From Neurospora crassa OR74A (lineage: Eukaryota > Ascomycota > Sordariomycetes > Sordariales > Sordariaceae), in the NCBI RefSeq assembly GCF_000182925.2, contig NC_026504.1, positions 5,936,762 through 6,000,761 of the forward strand: 64,000 bases of DNA. Direction: 5' to 3'. This document shows, in pieces, positions 21,691 through 36,284 of this stretch. Position numbers and translations under genes: made by a program. The notes beneath the pieces are model-generated. The model saw nothing but the letters and a program-made list of their open reading frames with translations, was not told where the DNA came from and did no database searches. Numbering within the stretch: the stretch's first letter is position 1; every line of letters begins with the position of its first letter.

Positions 21691-21859
21691 TACTAGTACT
21701 ATAGCAAGATATAAAGTACGTAATCTACTGTACCGTAGCCTAGTATAAGGTATGTGATTTAGCCTTATAATACTACCTCCCTTTAAAACGCTCCCGTTAT
21801 GAAAATAGTATTTAAATATATTATTTTGCCCAAAGTGGGCCTTCCCGGGTCCTCCTGGA

Positions 21860-22560
21860 TATATCTAGTTAGGTTGTAGTAAAAAGGTTGTAGAGCCCGT
21901 GCTAAAACGGGAGGTTATTTAGTATTCGATTCCCGTTTAGGGGTAGAATACTAATTAAAATATTGCTAAATTCGACTTTTCTATTGTAAGAGCTATTATT
22001 ACCTTTAATAATCTATTTGTACGCTAGGAATTAATTTAAAATACTCTAATTATTGTATATAGAGGACTTTAATAATTCTTATTATTATTAACCCTACCGG
22101 GGGTACTATAAGGACGCTCGTAGTATAGTAGTTTGCGTAGGACGCCCGTAGCTACTACTGGTATAAGTTTGGAGAGTTTGCGTATTTAATTCCCTATTTA
22201 TACTTTATCTTTTTTTTAAATGCTTAGTTGTTATACTATTAACTTTAAAGACTTTTAGACTCCTCTCGTTTTTAAATTTTGGTATTAATTACGTATATAG
22301 CTAATTTAAGGAATAGGAGATATAAGACTGCCGTAAGACGTACTATTTTTTAATATTATTAATAATTGCTTTGTAAAAGGGTATATTATAAGGTATTTAA
22401 TTAAAGTATATAGAATAAGTCGTGCTAAATTCTTTATCTTTTTACTAATTTTATCCTTTTTATTGGACGACCCGAATACTATATTGAAGTAATTAATATA
22501 AATCTAAATTAGAATTAATATTAGTTGTTAATAAATTTGGAGGTAGCAAAGTCTTTTTCT
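21860..22560 (-). repeat. dispersed unknown repeat, copy A (minus orientation)
   Basis: The reverse complement of this segment aligns through its length with 59,520-60,240. Shared landmarks are a GC-rich block with ACCCTACCGGGGGTACTATA (22,089-22,108), GAATAGGAGATRTAAGAC, and a GTGCTAARACGGG motif near one end. On the minus strand both copies encode a related peptide (QYVLR-[QR]-SYISYSL, then LNTQTLQTYTSSS or its counterpart). It directly abuts the chromodomain end of gypsy 1 at about 22,570. Confidence 0.7.
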
Positions 22561-22569
22561 TTAATTTGC

Positions 22570-25500
22570 CTTTGGTCTATCTCTTTTTTATTTATAGTAG
22601 TAGTGGTAGTATATTGGGGTAGGAATTGTAATATTTCTAAATAGTATTATTATATCCTTCCAAATCCTTAATAAATTATTATATTAGTTTATTAATATCT
22701 TTCTATTTAATTTAATATATTTAATAATTATTATTTACTTTACTATATCCTATAATATTTTCGAACTCCTATTCTTACTATTCGTCGTTATTATTATTAT
22801 TAATCTTTATTATAATTTTACTTTAGTTTGTTATAATATTTTATTTAATATTATATTATCCTAGGAGTTTAATTATTTTTTAGAATTTAATTATAGAAAC
22901 GTAGAAAATTGGATTGATTTTTATATTTTTAGGAAGTTGGAGTTTAACCCTATAAAAATCGTATTCTAATACTTTGAATAGTCCTTCGAATTTAGGTACT
23001 AGCTTAGTCTAAAGCCTGCCTATAGCGAGATTTTTAGTATTAAAAAGTATTTTATCTTTAGTATAGTATTTAGGTATATTGCTACGATTTTTATTTGTAT
23101 TTGCTTTGTACTAATTTTGCGTTTGTTTAGAAAGTGTAATAACGCTATTTAATATAGTTTGAAAGTAATTAGCTACTTCTAATATTTTGAAGAACTCCTT
23201 TTTCTAAGCCTTTATAAAATTAGGGGGATAAGGCTTCGCTAGTTTTATTCCTATATAAGGGTGGAAATTATAATTAGTATAGAAGGGGTTTACCCTTATA
23301 ATTTCGGAGATTGTATTATTATAAGTAAATTTTACTAATAGTAATTAATTAACCCAATTATTTTAGGCTTAATTAACGTAGAGCTTTAAATATTATTCTA
23401 TTTCTATATTAATTCTTTTAGTTTAGCTATTAGTTTGGGAATAGAAAGCCGATAATAGTTTTACTATAATACCTAGCCTCTTATATAGTATCTTTTAGAG
23501 GGTTGAAATAAACTATAAACCCCTATTTAATACGATTTTATTAAGTAAGTTATAAATATTATAAACCTTCTTAATAAACCTTTTAATTAATTTATCCGTC
23601 TTTAAAGTCTTTATTAGTAAATAATACCTTATTTTTATTAGGCAATCGACTATAATTGTAATATAGTAGTATATTCTTCTATTCCTAATATAGGGCGTTA
23701 TAGGTATTATATAATTAATAAATATTTATAACTATAATTTAAAGGGAATTAGGAACGGCTTTAGGTAACCTACGGGCGAATACTTTAATAATTTAGTCTT
23801 TGCGTAGGTTAGGTAAGCTTTGTAGAATTCCTTAATTAATTAGTATATTCTAGGCTAGTAATAAAACCGATTAAATATTTTATAAGTCCTTTTGTAGCTG
23901 AAATACCCTCCTAGCTTTATAATATATATTTTATAAATAAATAGTAATTAGGTTTCCTTATTATTGGGGTTAATTAATATTCTTTCTTCTATATCCTTTC
24001 GCTAATAGACCTTCCCTTACCTTATTAAATACTTTACAAATACAATTTTAAATTACTTCCTAATATCCGAGGTCTAACCTCTTTGGTCTTTATTTTATAA
24101 GTATAAGATTATCTCTTATATTAGATTTAACTTAGTATAATTATTATTAATTAAATTATTAATTAATTTTGTTACTTCTAGTTCGTAGAAGTTGACTTCC
24201 TATAAGTTTAATTAGTATAATTAACTTTAATAAACTTCCTCTATAGCTCCTAAGTATAAATATACTATATCTAATACTTCTTTATCTTTGAAGAAGGTTA
24301 GGTTAAAACGGTCTAGGTTGATAAGAGGTTTCTTTCTAATTAAAAACCTCTTATTTTAGTTATTTCGTAGTCTATCTTTTAGCTTTCTACTTAAAGTATT
24401 TAGTCTTACATTATCCGGACCCTTTCTATAAGTAATACGGAAGTTAAAGCGGCTTAAGAATTCGGCTTATCGTATATATTTTAATATAAACTACTTAGTA
24501 GTAGCGAATATTTTAAAATTCTTATAGTCAGTAATAATCTTAATTTACTCTTAAACACCCTCCAATTCTAATATTTATTCTTTTAAGGCTTTTATAATAA
24601 TTAATAATTCCTTATTATAAATATTATAATTATATTCTATTATAATATACTTAATTAAGAAGTAGGCAATTAAGTAAAGTATACTATTGTTTCCTTATTA
24701 TAAGAATATGCCGTCCGATGTTTAATTTAAAGTATTTATTTTAATTATAGTCTTTTTTATTTAATTGTAGATTTTTAGGACGGGCGCTATAGTAAATACG
24801 GCTTTTAAATCTTCAAATATTTTTTAATACTCGATATCCTAATATTAATTTACAATCTTTTTCATTAATTCGTAGAGTGGCTTTATTATACTAGAGAAGT
24901 CCTTAATAAATTACTAATAGAAATTAGTAAAACTTAAGAAAGACTATAATAATCTTTTAGACTCTAGTGCCTCCTATAAAACTACAGCTTTTACTTTATC
25001 TATATTTATTTTAATCCCTCTTAGCGTAATAATAAGACCCAAATATTTAGTTTTAGTAGTATAGAATTTGTATTTATTAATATTTATTTACAATTTAGCG
25101 CGTTTAAAGCGGTTTAGGACGTTAGATATATATTTAATATAATTTTCTTTATTATTAGAATATATAAAAATATTATTTAAATAGATTATAGCGAATTTAT
25201 TTAGCGTATTATAAAGGATATCGTTAATAAAGTTCTAGAATATTGCTAGGGTTCCTTATAAACTGAAGGGGTAAATAAGGAATTTATAGAGCCCGAATTT
25301 TATTATAAATATTATAAACTATTTATAACCTTTATAAATTTGTATACGGTTAAACGCTACTATAATATTCAATTTAATAAAGATTTTTACTTTATAAATA
25401 GCGTTTAGCATTTCTTTAATTAAAGGAAGGGGATAGTACATTTTAAGGGTTGTATTATTAATACCCTAGTAATTAATATAAATACATATACCACCGCCCG

Positions 25501-28500
25501 GCTTCTTCATTAATAATACTAGGGACGCGGCTAAGGATTAGGAGGGCCGGATAAACCCTTACTTAATATTATTATTTAATTACTTTTTAATAACGCTTAG
25601 CTCTAAGGGTAAGAAAGATTGTAACCGAACGTTAAGCAATTCTATACTAAGAATTAATTCGATTTTGTAATTATATAACTAATATTAAGGAATAACTTTT
25701 ACCTTCTTAGAGTTCACTATATTCTAATATTTATAGTAATAAGTAAATATTTTTTCCTTAATTTTTTATTCGGTAGCGAAGGGCTTGTCCGTCTTTTTAT
25801 AAAATTTTCTAATATCTTCTTCTATAATCCTTATTATAACCTCTCTTACTTCGCTTTAAAATATTTTAAAGAAGTAGTCTATAAATTATTCCTTATATTC
25901 TATATTATTACCCGAATAAATATTATAGTACATTATCTCTGTAACCTCTATTTTAGAATCTATTTAGTTATTTATTACTTCGATTTCTAATTTATTTAAT
26001 ATTTCTTCGATTTCCTTTCAAATTATTACTACGACTTTAAAATATTCGATTTTAACCGCGAAATTAAAATTAGTAGTATTAAGTACTATAATATTATTAA
26101 AATTAATAGGGTTATTACTAACGTTTATAGGTTTTACGAATAGTAGTATTAATAGTCTCCTTTCGGGATTTAGGGTTCGGACTTATTTACTATTAATAAT
26201 CCTATATAGGGTAGGTTTAGTCGGGATTTAGGGCGGTGTATTAGGGATTATTATTACTTAGCTACTTCTAGGGGATTAGGTAGATTAAAACTGTTCGGGA
26301 TCTATACTATAGGCTTTAGCGATCTTTTATAATAATTTATTCTTCTTATATTTGAGGGCTCTATGAATTGGGGACTATTATTATTATTATTATTAAACTT
26401 CAATGGCTAATTCCCCCTCGGTTATTTCGATAGTTTATTCCTCCTCGGCCGCTTTAATAGCTTGCTCCTCCTCGGCCGCCTTAATAGCTTGCTCCTCCTC
26501 GACCGCCTTAATAGCTTGCTCCTCTTCGGCCGCTTTAATGGTTTACTTAGTAATACTTTAGATAGTAACTTCCCTTAAAGCCTTAGGAGCTTTAATTTAG
26601 AAGTTTAATATAGTAATAAGTATATAGGTGCCTCTATATTTCCAATTGAATTTAAATTCCCCCTTCTCCTAGTCCGTAAATAGATTGTATTATTAGAATT
26701 AAGGAAGCCCTAAAATAATAGGGTTCTCGGGGAATAAAATAAAAATAAATAATTTAATTTCTTCCTTATATAATCTAATTCGTATAATAATCTTTATAAA
26801 GTCGGTTATATAGGTATTAATATTGCCGTCGGCCAATCTCAATAATCTTAGTCGGTTAAATTTTATTGTAGGTATTTTATTTCTCTCGATAAACTTAGTA
26901 TTAATAAAACCTTTGCCTATATAACCATTATTAATTAAAATTAAGTATTATACTTTACGTTTATTATAAAGAAGGTAATTTGAAAGGAGGATAGATTTCT
27001 CTAATTTAATTATTATTAAATTAATAAATAATAATTCTAATATTTTATCTTCCTAGTCTCGGTATAACTCCCTATTTGTAAAGTCCCTATTATATTTATT
27101 TAAGTATCCCTCTACTTCTAGGTTATTCCTACCTTTATTCCTATTTCTTTATAGCAACAGCCTCCGCTTACAATTTAATACAGAGGCTTAGTATTTCCCG
27201 TTTTATTAACCTTATTAGTATTAGTAGTATTATTATTATTATTAATATTAGTAGTATTAAGGTTATTATTAGTATTACTATAACTATTTTAATTAACTCG
27301 CTTCTTCTTAACTACCTCTAGAATAAGGTTAATTTTTATACTTTTAATTCTTCCCTTATTATTTCTAATATTAATAAGGTTCTAATACTTCTTTTAATTA
27401 TAACTAACCCTACTATACCTTTAATATTTACTTAATTCCTAATGCTTTTTCTATAGAGTTTGGGGGATTAAATGCTTATTAATGACTTTAAATTTATTTA
27501 AATTTATAAAATTACCGCCCTAGGAAACTATTTTATTTTTAGAATTACCTCTTCTATTACTACTAGTGTTAATACTATTAAAAGAGGTTAGGTTAAAGAG
27601 CTTTTTCTAAAAAGCCTCCTCCTTTTAATATTTAGCGAATTTATTAAGGAGTTCGAGCTAACTTTAGAAATTTTTACTACTTAGGACGTCGGATTAATAA
27701 ATAATTAAAGTATAAAATTAATTAGTAACCTTTTATTTAAATATAAAAATACGTATAATATTACTTATATTGTAGCAATCGGCGTTAAGAATAAATTTAT
27801 TAGTAAAGTCCTAGAATAAGGATTTTATTTAGAATTTCTATAGGGTACATTCGGCTTCGATTTTTATATTTATAGTATTGTACTAATTATCGAAATATTT
27901 AATAAATTCTTCAACTATTTTCTATTTCTATAAATTAGAATATTTATTAGCGAGGATAATTTATATATTTAGTTCGATAATAAATATAGGGGTCTTACCT
28001 AAGTAAATAAAAATATATATAAATTTATTATATTCGTTAAGGAAATACTACTTATTATATACCTAGTATAGGCGGATCTTAGTGTGCTATATAATATATA
28101 CGGTATTACGGTCTTTAACGGTTGATCCCAACGCGTTAAAGACGTTTAGGTCTATAGATATACAGCGCTTTATACTATTAGTAGGCTTGAAATAGCCGGG
28201 ATTGGAGCCGCCTAAGCCTCCTCTACTAGTATTACTTCCACTATTGCCGCCGAATCCGCTACCGGAGTTCGTAGTATTTAGGTCTTTAATTATAATATTA
28301 AGGCTGTTGTTAATCGTTTCGAGGTTAATAACCTTGTTTTACAACGAGCGGACTTGGGCTTTAAAAATGGCTTTTTCATTGAGGAGCTTTATTATTTCAA
28401 TATTATAATTAGTGTAAAGTATTTCTTTAACCTTAAACTCGTTAAACTATCCTTTAACTTCGTTTCTCTAGTAAATGATATCGTTCTAGAGGCCCTTCTA

Positions 28501-28656
28501 GGCTTAGATATAAACCCGTTCGTCGGCTTCCTTCCTAAGCATTTCCTAGTAGTAATTAGCGCGTATTGCATTAAAAGCTTCTGCGATAGCGTTAATAATA
28601 GCGTTGAAGATTGGGAGAAGAGCGATATTTGAAGTATACTAACGGAAGATAATAGG
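22570..28656 (-). mobile_element. Ty3/gypsy element 1, chromovirus-like, RIP-degraded
   Basis: Read on the minus strand from high to low coordinate: a Gly/Ser/Asn-rich gag region (about 28,630-27,100), a retroviral-type protease region ending in NPIILGLP (about 26,970-26,680), a 27-bp tandem repeat linker, reverse transcriptase with GGGICICINYQGIN and an active site now YLNNIFIYSN (about 25,185-25,150; family YxDD, Asp codons changed to Asn), RNase H, integrase with a remnant of the SAFHPQTDGQ motif (about 23,470-23,400), and a chromodomain-like tail (about 22,830-22,650). Stops are nearly all TAA/TAG at Gln positions. No LTR is seen at the left, where the unknown repeat adjoins, and the right end is interrupted by element 2 and a gap. 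The element is dead. Confidence 0.85.
26437..26543 (-). repeat. 27-bp tandem repeat inside gypsy 1 (AIKAAEEEQ linker)
   Basis: Four units of 27 bases (first one 26) encode, on the minus strand, a 9-residue Ala/Glu-rich repeat with consensus AIKAAEEEQ. The array sits between the protease and reverse transcriptase regions and is probably a helical linker. It keeps a higher GC content than its surroundings. Confidence 0.8.
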
Positions 28657-28871
28657 TGTTACGAGCGATGTGGTTACGAGAGATAAAGCTAAACACGTTG
28701 ATTCCAAGTCTATAGTAGAATTACAAGATGAAGAAGAAAAAGAAGAAACGTATAAAGGTGCGTGCAATGTCTGGGGTTTTGACCTAGAGCCTTAGTACTC
28801 TATACGCCGGTCCGAGGGCTGGGTGCCGTCCCTATACCTATCCGGCAGGTATAGCCGCTAGTGCTGTAATA
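28657..28871 (-). repeat. 3' LTR of gypsy 2 (215 bp)
   Basis: It begins TGTTACGAGC and ends GTAATA (a mutated GTAACA), forming the short inverted ends usual for LTRs. It keeps many CA and TG dinucleotides and matches 35,988-36,202 in length and most of its sequence. Confidence 0.92.
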
Positions 28872-31800
28872 TTACCCCTCCGGTAGAAAAAGACTCGTCC
28901 CGAATTGTGTGAAAATTAGTAAAAAAGCTATTATATATGCAAAGTAGGTCCTATACCCATTTCTTCCAATTAAAAAACACAAAAAAAAGTCGCTATTACT
29001 TTAACTTGAATATAATTGCTTTCTAAATAGAAGGGGGGTGTCTTTAAGATTTTAATTAGTTAATTAATTTTAAACCCTTGCGCTATTGCTAATTATATTA
29101 ACCGTTTATTACAATATATTAATTAATTTAACCCGATACCTTACTTAAAATAATTAATTTATAAATTATTTTTTTACTCTAACGTATTGCTTTATTATCT
29201 ATATTCCTCTCTTTTCAATTATATTATCGTTATTATAATTTAAAATAAATTCTTTTACTTCTATTACGTATAGTTAATCGTTAAGTTTCTTTAAAGGCCC
29301 CGGCTATTCTAAATATTAGTTATAGAAATTCCAAAGGAGGATAGGCGAATTTTTAAAGTCCCTTACATTATAATACCTTAGGTCTAGGTTATAACCCTTC
29401 TAATTTACTTAGTACTATAGCCGTTTTTAATATATCTTAAATATTAGGATTTTTTTAACCTTCTATTCGATATTGTCCCCTATGTATTCCCCTACGGGCT
29501 CCTCTAAGCGCTATCCGGGTAATAAATTATTTAGGTACTTCCTAAAATAGTTTACGTAAAAGATATTAGAGCCTCTCTAACCTTCTAGTACTTTTAAATA
29601 ATAAGAATAACCGTATTCCTCCTTAATTCGGAATTATTAGTTTATTACCGGGAAGTCTAATTTATAGCTTAGTTAATCGGACAATTCGTTCCTCTTAATA
29701 ATAATAACCTTATCTCCTATTCCAAAATTTAGAATTCAATAGTATTAATTAGTTTACCTTATTATTCGTTCTTATAATACTATAATAAATTCTCTTACCT
29801 TTTTAATATAGTTATATATTTTCTTTATTATTTCTTAAACCTCCCTACAATTTAACTATTCCCTTAATACTAGCCTAGTTAAATTAAATTATACCTCTTA
29901 GTTTAACGTCTCCGGTATAGGAAATTCCTTTAATACTTCGTATAGTTATATACTACCTAGACTATTATAGGGTATACCTATTTAAACGGTATTTATAATT
30001 AGAATCGCGTCCGACTAATTATTTTAAAAATAATTTACAAAAGGGCGTAATCTTTAATTAAAATATTTATTTATAATTTCTATTTAGCCGGCTATTTAAT
30101 TATATTCTAATAAAGCTAGTTTCTATTTGATATTTAATATTTTTATTAATTCGTTTATAAAATCGGTTATAAATTGTAAATTACAATTGGAGATTACTTC
30201 CTTCGGTAATTTATATATACAATAGGGACCTTTATAGTACATCCGGGCCGCGTTTCTTATTATTACACTAATATAGTATAATATTATTTATATTATTTTA
30301 CTTAAATAATTAATTATTACTAACGTATTATTAAATCCCTAACGGTCTTTAGGTATTAATTTATAGTCTATTACAAGGGATTATTATATTCGGTTTGTTG
30401 GGGGTATTGGGTATAATTAACTAAGAGTCTTATTACGAGGAACCTTCGAAGTATAATATATTAAGTAATTTACTACGTACTAGTCTATATTTCTAATTAT
30501 TCCGGGCTATTAGAATTAAATAATTACTAACTATTTTATTTTATTATAGCCGGGATAGGTAATTATAATTTTTACATAGAATTTATATATTATTTAAATT
30601 CGCAATATTCCTAGTAGAATTATTAATTTACTATATTGTATTAGGATTTTATTGTATATAACGAATTAATAGCTATTTTCCCTTCGATAAACTATATTTT
30701 AATAAATTTCAAATTTAACGTTCGTTTTATTCTTAAAAATTAAGCGGTCTATTAGAATATACCTTTCTAAATACTCTTTTACTAATAATAATATATCCCC
30801 TACTACCTCCGGGTCTACCTTTATAATTATTATATTAAAAATTATAATAGCGGACGTTAAATATATATTAATAGTAGTAACTAACGAATTATCCCTTCTT
30901 AAGTAGATTATAGACCTATTATTAAGGGTTTTAAAAATGCGGATTATATAATAAGCTTCCTACTTCGCTTTCTAGGTCTTTAGATTTTCTAATTTTTATA
31001 ATAATGCGTCGGCGGTACTATTATTCTATTTAGGTCGGTAGGAGATTATAAAATAGTATTATACTAAGAATTCGGCTTAGCCCGTTTATTAGAGGTTTAG
31101 TAGCCTCTTAGTATTAAAGTACTTTAGAACTTTATAGTCTATAATAATTAGGAACGGCGTTTATAGTCCTACAAACTCCAATCTCTAATATTATAAAGCA
31201 CGGATAATAATTATTAATTCCTTATTATAAATAGAGTAATTATACTCGGTCCCGTATATAGTCTTTAAGAAAAATACTACTGGCTTCTAATTTCCTTTTA
31301 CTTCCTATAAGAAGACGCTTACAACTACTTTATTAAAAGCGTCGGTTTCGATTCTAATTAGATAGTCGTACTTAAAGTATTCTAAAATAAGTACGTTTAG
31401 TAGGCGCCGTTTAAATTGTTCGAATATATCCTAATAGTCCTTAATTTAATTATACTCTTCGCCCTTTTTTATTAATACGATTAAAGGTTTTACTATATAG
31501 CTATAGTCCTTTATAAACTTGCAGTAGAAATTATAAAACCCGAGGAAAAATTGGACGCTTTTAATATTCGTTAATACCTATTAATCCTTAATAATAGTAA
31601 TTTTCTAGGGGTTAATAGCTACACTATCCTTCCTAATAATAAATCTTAAAAATTTAATCTTTTCAACGTAGAATTTATATTTATCTAAATCGGCTTATAA
31701 CCCCGCTACCTCCAATCTAGTTAAGACCTTTTTAATATAAACTTTATACTCTTCTAGGCTATTCGAAAAAATAAGGATATTATTAATATAGGTACTATAA

Positions 31801-34800
31801 AAATTATTTAAATACCCTATTAAAGTATTATTAATATACCGTTGGAAAGTAAATAGATTATTAGTAAAACCGAACGGTAAAACCTTATACTTATATATAC
31901 TATATTGGGTATAGAACGTTATTAATTCTTTATCGTCCGGGTATATATAAATATAATAGAACGCCTATCTAATATTAATCTTTATAAAGATCTTTATTTA
32001 ATTAATATGTATAATTATTTCTTTAATTAAAGGTAGGGGGTACTAGTCCTTCCTTATAATAGTATTAAATTTGTAGTAGTTAACGTAGAATTAGAAATTA
32101 CTATTAATTTTAAGTATAAAGAGGATCGGGGCTACTTAAAGTATAGAACTACTCTTAATAAATCCCTTTATAAGAGTTTTATTAATATACTTTCAATAGG
32201 TTTTTAATTTATTAACTATTATTTTATAAAATAGACTATAACTTAAATCTTTTAACCGGGTATTCTTTTCAAATTTACTTTTATAATTATTAGGATAATA
32301 TTTTAGTAATATATTTAATTACTTCTTACTAAAGATATTAAAGTATTAGTAAGTATATTTAGGAATTTCTTTTAGGGCCCTCTCCCGGAAGTCCTATTCG
32401 TCCTCTATTAATAATTAGTCTTTTTAGTACTAGTCGTCAATAAAACGGTCTAATTTATAAAGGTTAATTACCCCTATATATTCTTATTTAGCGAATTTGA
32501 AGAAGGCTTCTACTCTTATAATAGTAAAATCGTTGTAGTATTTATACTAGCCGATCCCGTCTCTCTTCAATTAATATTAACCTTATAAATCCTTATTTTA
32601 GTAGGGGTCCTATATACATTCTTAATTTAATAAGGCGATATATTCGTATTAGGTAGAAGTATATTCCTCCTCCTTTATAGGAATTTGTTAATTATAGAGT
32701 TCGCACTTTATTTTAGTTAAGTCTTTATTCTCCCCTTATTTTGTTAGTCGTATCTTCAATTCCTCGAATAATTTAGTAGGGCGACCCTAAATTGTAAGGA
32801 TAATTATTTTTACTTTTAATTATTAAGAATTTTATTTAAAGGCTTCCAATTTTATAATATAGCAGTTAATCTTTATTAATATTTTAATTCTATTAGATTT
32901 TTTTTTAATTACTAACTCCTCCTCTTTAATTTCGGGAAAAATAAGGCGTCGGTTCCGGGCATTTATTAGTATTCTATAGTATTATATTTAATATTTTCCG
33001 AGGATAAAATTATATCTTAAATTTACAATTATTATTACTTTATTAGGAAGGATTTGATTTTATATTTATAGAGTACTATAGAGATATAAATCAATAGTTT
33101 CGCTATATTATTTATTATACCTACCTATAATATATAGCCTAAATCCGTGGAATTATTCAATTAGTAATAAGGTAAGGCAATTAGCGAATTTCCAACTTAT
33201 AAAAATATTTCTATTTATTCCCGAATTAATAAATATATTAAATATAAATAACAATTTACTATTGTAAGCTATAATATAATAAATAAGTAATACCTCCCTA
33301 CCGAGATAATCCTTTAAAAAATCTTCTTCTATTTTTATTTTTATTATTTCTATTATAACTACCTCTTTTAGGTCCTCTAAATAAGTACTTATTAACTTAT
33401 CCTTTAGGAGGGAGTTTACAATTCTTAAGGCAATTATTTTCCCTTTTCCAACTTCTCGGCTTCCTTACGAACGAATTGCTTAATAAATTCGTTAATGCGG
33501 CTAGAATTGTTATACTTATTTAAATAATTCCGGAAATAGTAATCGGTCTATTTATAAATAAAATATTTATTTTCCTCCAATAGCTTTCGAATTTTATTCT
33601 TAAATATATTAGGGGGACGGTAAATACTACCCAAATCTTTAGCTCCGGTCGATGAAAAAGAATTAGAAGATCTTCTAGCTTTATTAGAAGAGTTTAAAGA
33701 AAATAAAGAAGAATTCTTATCTTTACCCTCTTTATCTTTACCCTTATCCTTTTATTTGGATTTTTATAGTTATTAACTATTCTCTACCGTTTTTTTTAGC
33801 TATATAGACGAAGGTAATAAAATTAATTATATTTTTACTATAACCGAAGAGTAGGGCGTTCTAAATATCAGTAGGAAGCTTCTAGTTGAATTTTTATTTC
33901 TAAGTATCGGTTAGTCGGTTATATTCGTTAGTTAAGCGTACGAATGTATTGCAGAATTCCTAGAAATCCTAACTTATCTTATATTATAGTTTATTAAATT
34001 CTAGGATTACCTTCTCCTTCCTATTATAATTATAGTATTCGTTTTTTAAGTAATTTAATAATTCTTAGGAGGTCTTAATATAATATAGTCCTTCTCTAAG
34101 ATATAGTTCTAAATTTTAAGCGGCCTTATTAGTTACACGGTTTTTAATATACATCTTCTTAGCCTTATTATCTATAAAATAGTTGGCGTTTAATTTCAAC
34201 TTATTTTGAATATGATAGTACTAAATATTAAAGGATATTATATTTTTATCCTTCTTATTATAGAAATATAGGGGGTCCTTTTCCTTTATTAATAATCGAC
34301 TAGAGCTATTAATAAAGGTATTAATATTAGGAGTATCTTCCTAAGTGAAATTACCCTCGTCCTCCGAATTGTTAGTATATTTATAGCAGTATTAAGTTAG
34401 ATTTTGGGGTATTTCGTTTTATAGGATAGGGTTAATAATAACCCTCTTTTTTAATTTCCGAAGGTCTATATTCTCTTTAGTAAGGCGAGTAATAACGGTA
34501 TTCCAATTAATAATCTCACTCTCCTTTATAGCGACCTCTATTCTTAATTCCTTAGTTTAAATAGTAATAGCGATTAGGGAATCCTAGGTCTTATTTAATT
34601 TATATTAAATTCTAAATAAATTATCCTAAATTTTATTTATTTCAATTAATAACTTTATATAATTATAGTATTCTTTGGACGAGGTAGTAGGCTCTTCGTA
34701 TTTAAGAATTCTTTTATTATTAGGCTTATTACGCGCCGGGTCTTCCCTATCGTTATTATTCCGGTTATTATACGGATTTTAGTAGTTAGAATAGGAGTTA

Positions 34801-35987
34801 TTATTATTATATTCTATATTATAAACATTCATAGTATTTAATTATTTATTCTCTATTCGGGTTCAATTTCCTATTACAGCGTCTAACTTTACTATACTAA
34901 AAGTAATTTCCTCCTATAAGTTATAATTCTTCTCGTGTAAGGCCGTATTTTTGTACTATAATCGGTTTAGCTCCTTAGTATAATCGTTAGCTTTGTAAAG
35001 GGCGGCGGATTCGTATTTAGAATTAATAATAATATTTTTAAAGATAATTACTTTATTCTTAAGTTCGAGGTTCTTATTTTTAATAGTTTTTTAATAATTA
35101 AGGAAATTTATAGTATATTCGTATATTTTTCTTAAATTAGTATTTAGATTAATAGTAATAATTTAGTAATTTTGCTATTAAACTAAGGCAGTTTCCGCTA
35201 GGATTGACCGCAATTTGATTTCCTAGAATATAGCCTCTATACTAATTTTATTACTTTTATAAATATTCTTAAAAGTAGCGAAGTCGATAAGGAGGGGGCC
35301 GGTATACGATTTATTGCACTAGAGATAGTAAAATTAATAGTCCTTACCGGCCTTTATAAGGGGTTTAAAAGTAAAGGTTGCGCTATCTCCCTTCTTAAAA
35401 TAATATTTAATAATTATGTTGATTTTTATATATAGGAACGTATATAGGTTTTTTTTCTTAAAAGTATAATATACGTTAGTTATTTTAGTAGTAATTTCCT
35501 AATTGAAAAATGTAAGGGCTTCGTTAATATTATTATGGGCATCCTCGTTATTAAAGTTAAATATATCGAACGTATACGATTGGATATTCTATTTATTTTT
35601 AATAATAATAATATTAATTAATCGACGATAAAAAGCATTATCTTACTCTACTACGGACTTTAAAGTAATAAATATATTGTTAATATCGAAGGTAACCTAT
35701 TCGACGGCTACTTTATTTTTCTAGGTTCTAATAGTCTATTTCTAAACTTTACTAGCTTAAGTATTTATAGCGGTAATTACCTTCAATAAGGGTTATAATA
35801 TAGATTATTATCCCTACTTCTTCGGCGAAGCTTACTTCTTTAGTAAGGCTTAACCTACCTTTTCTTTAAGATTGTACGCTATTGCGATATAATCGATTAT
35901 TAAAGATCGTTAGCAATACGATACAGTTTTAGAATATAATAGGATATTTAATTTCCTCCCTAGAAGTATAGAGATTGATTTTGTAAT

Positions 35988-36202
35988 TGTTACGAGCGAT
36001 ATAGTTACGAGAGACAAAATTAAATACGTTAATTCTAAGTCTATAGTATAATTATAAGATGAAGAAGAAAAAGAAGAAATGTGTAAAGGTGCGTGTAAGG
36101 TTTGGGGTTTTAACCTAAAGCCCTGGTGCCTTGTGCGCCGGTCCGAGGGCCGGGTGCCGTCCCTGTGCCTATCCGGTAGGTACAGCCGCTAGTGCCGTAA
36201 TA
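35988..36202 (-). repeat. 5' LTR of gypsy 2 (215 bp)
   Basis: Same length and ends as the left copy, with differences that are mostly C/T and G/A transitions. The ATAGG duplication follows immediately. The GC-rich middle (GCCGGTCCGAGGGC) is largely intact in both LTRs. Confidence 0.92.
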
Positions 36203-36207
36203 ATAGG

Positions 36208-36284
36208 GTATATATTAACCGGCTCGCTAGTTTAGAGCCTATTATAAAGGTAGGCCCAAATAATACTACGGTTATTATTATTAT
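36208..36284 (-). mobile_element. short flank of gypsy 2, probably 5' region of gypsy 1
   Basis: Once element 2 and one copy of ATAGG are removed, this stretch joins the sequence ending at 28,656, so it should be the leader or LTR side of element 1. The gap that follows hides the rest. Confidence 0.5.

Larger units (their letters stand above)
28657..36202 (-). mobile_element. complete Ty3/gypsy element 2 with LTRs and target duplication
   Basis: The element is 7,546 bp with two 215-bp LTRs (28,657-28,871 and 35,988-36,202). It is flanked by the direct duplication ATAGG at 28,652-28,656 and 36,203-36,207. On the minus strand the right LTR is 5'. A gag frame lies at about 34,860-33,700 and pol follows, with the reverse transcriptase active site now INNILIFSN (about 31,795-31,765), RNase H (about 31,350-31,100) and integrase further left. 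A polypurine tract (CGGAGGGGTAA on the minus strand, 28,872-28,882) adjoins the 3' LTR. Internal coding is saturated with RIP-type stops, so it cannot move now. It inserted into the 5' part of element 1, and therefore is younger. Confidence 0.92.

Noticed and set aside
26437-26543. CRISPR-like regular spacing
   Set aside because: Units are contiguous 27-bp coding repeats without spacers, inside a eukaryotic retrotransposon.
28202-28632. Two overlapping plus-strand open frames
   Set aside because: They are antisense to the gag region of gypsy 1, which reads coherently on the minus strand with a Gly/Ser-rich composition.
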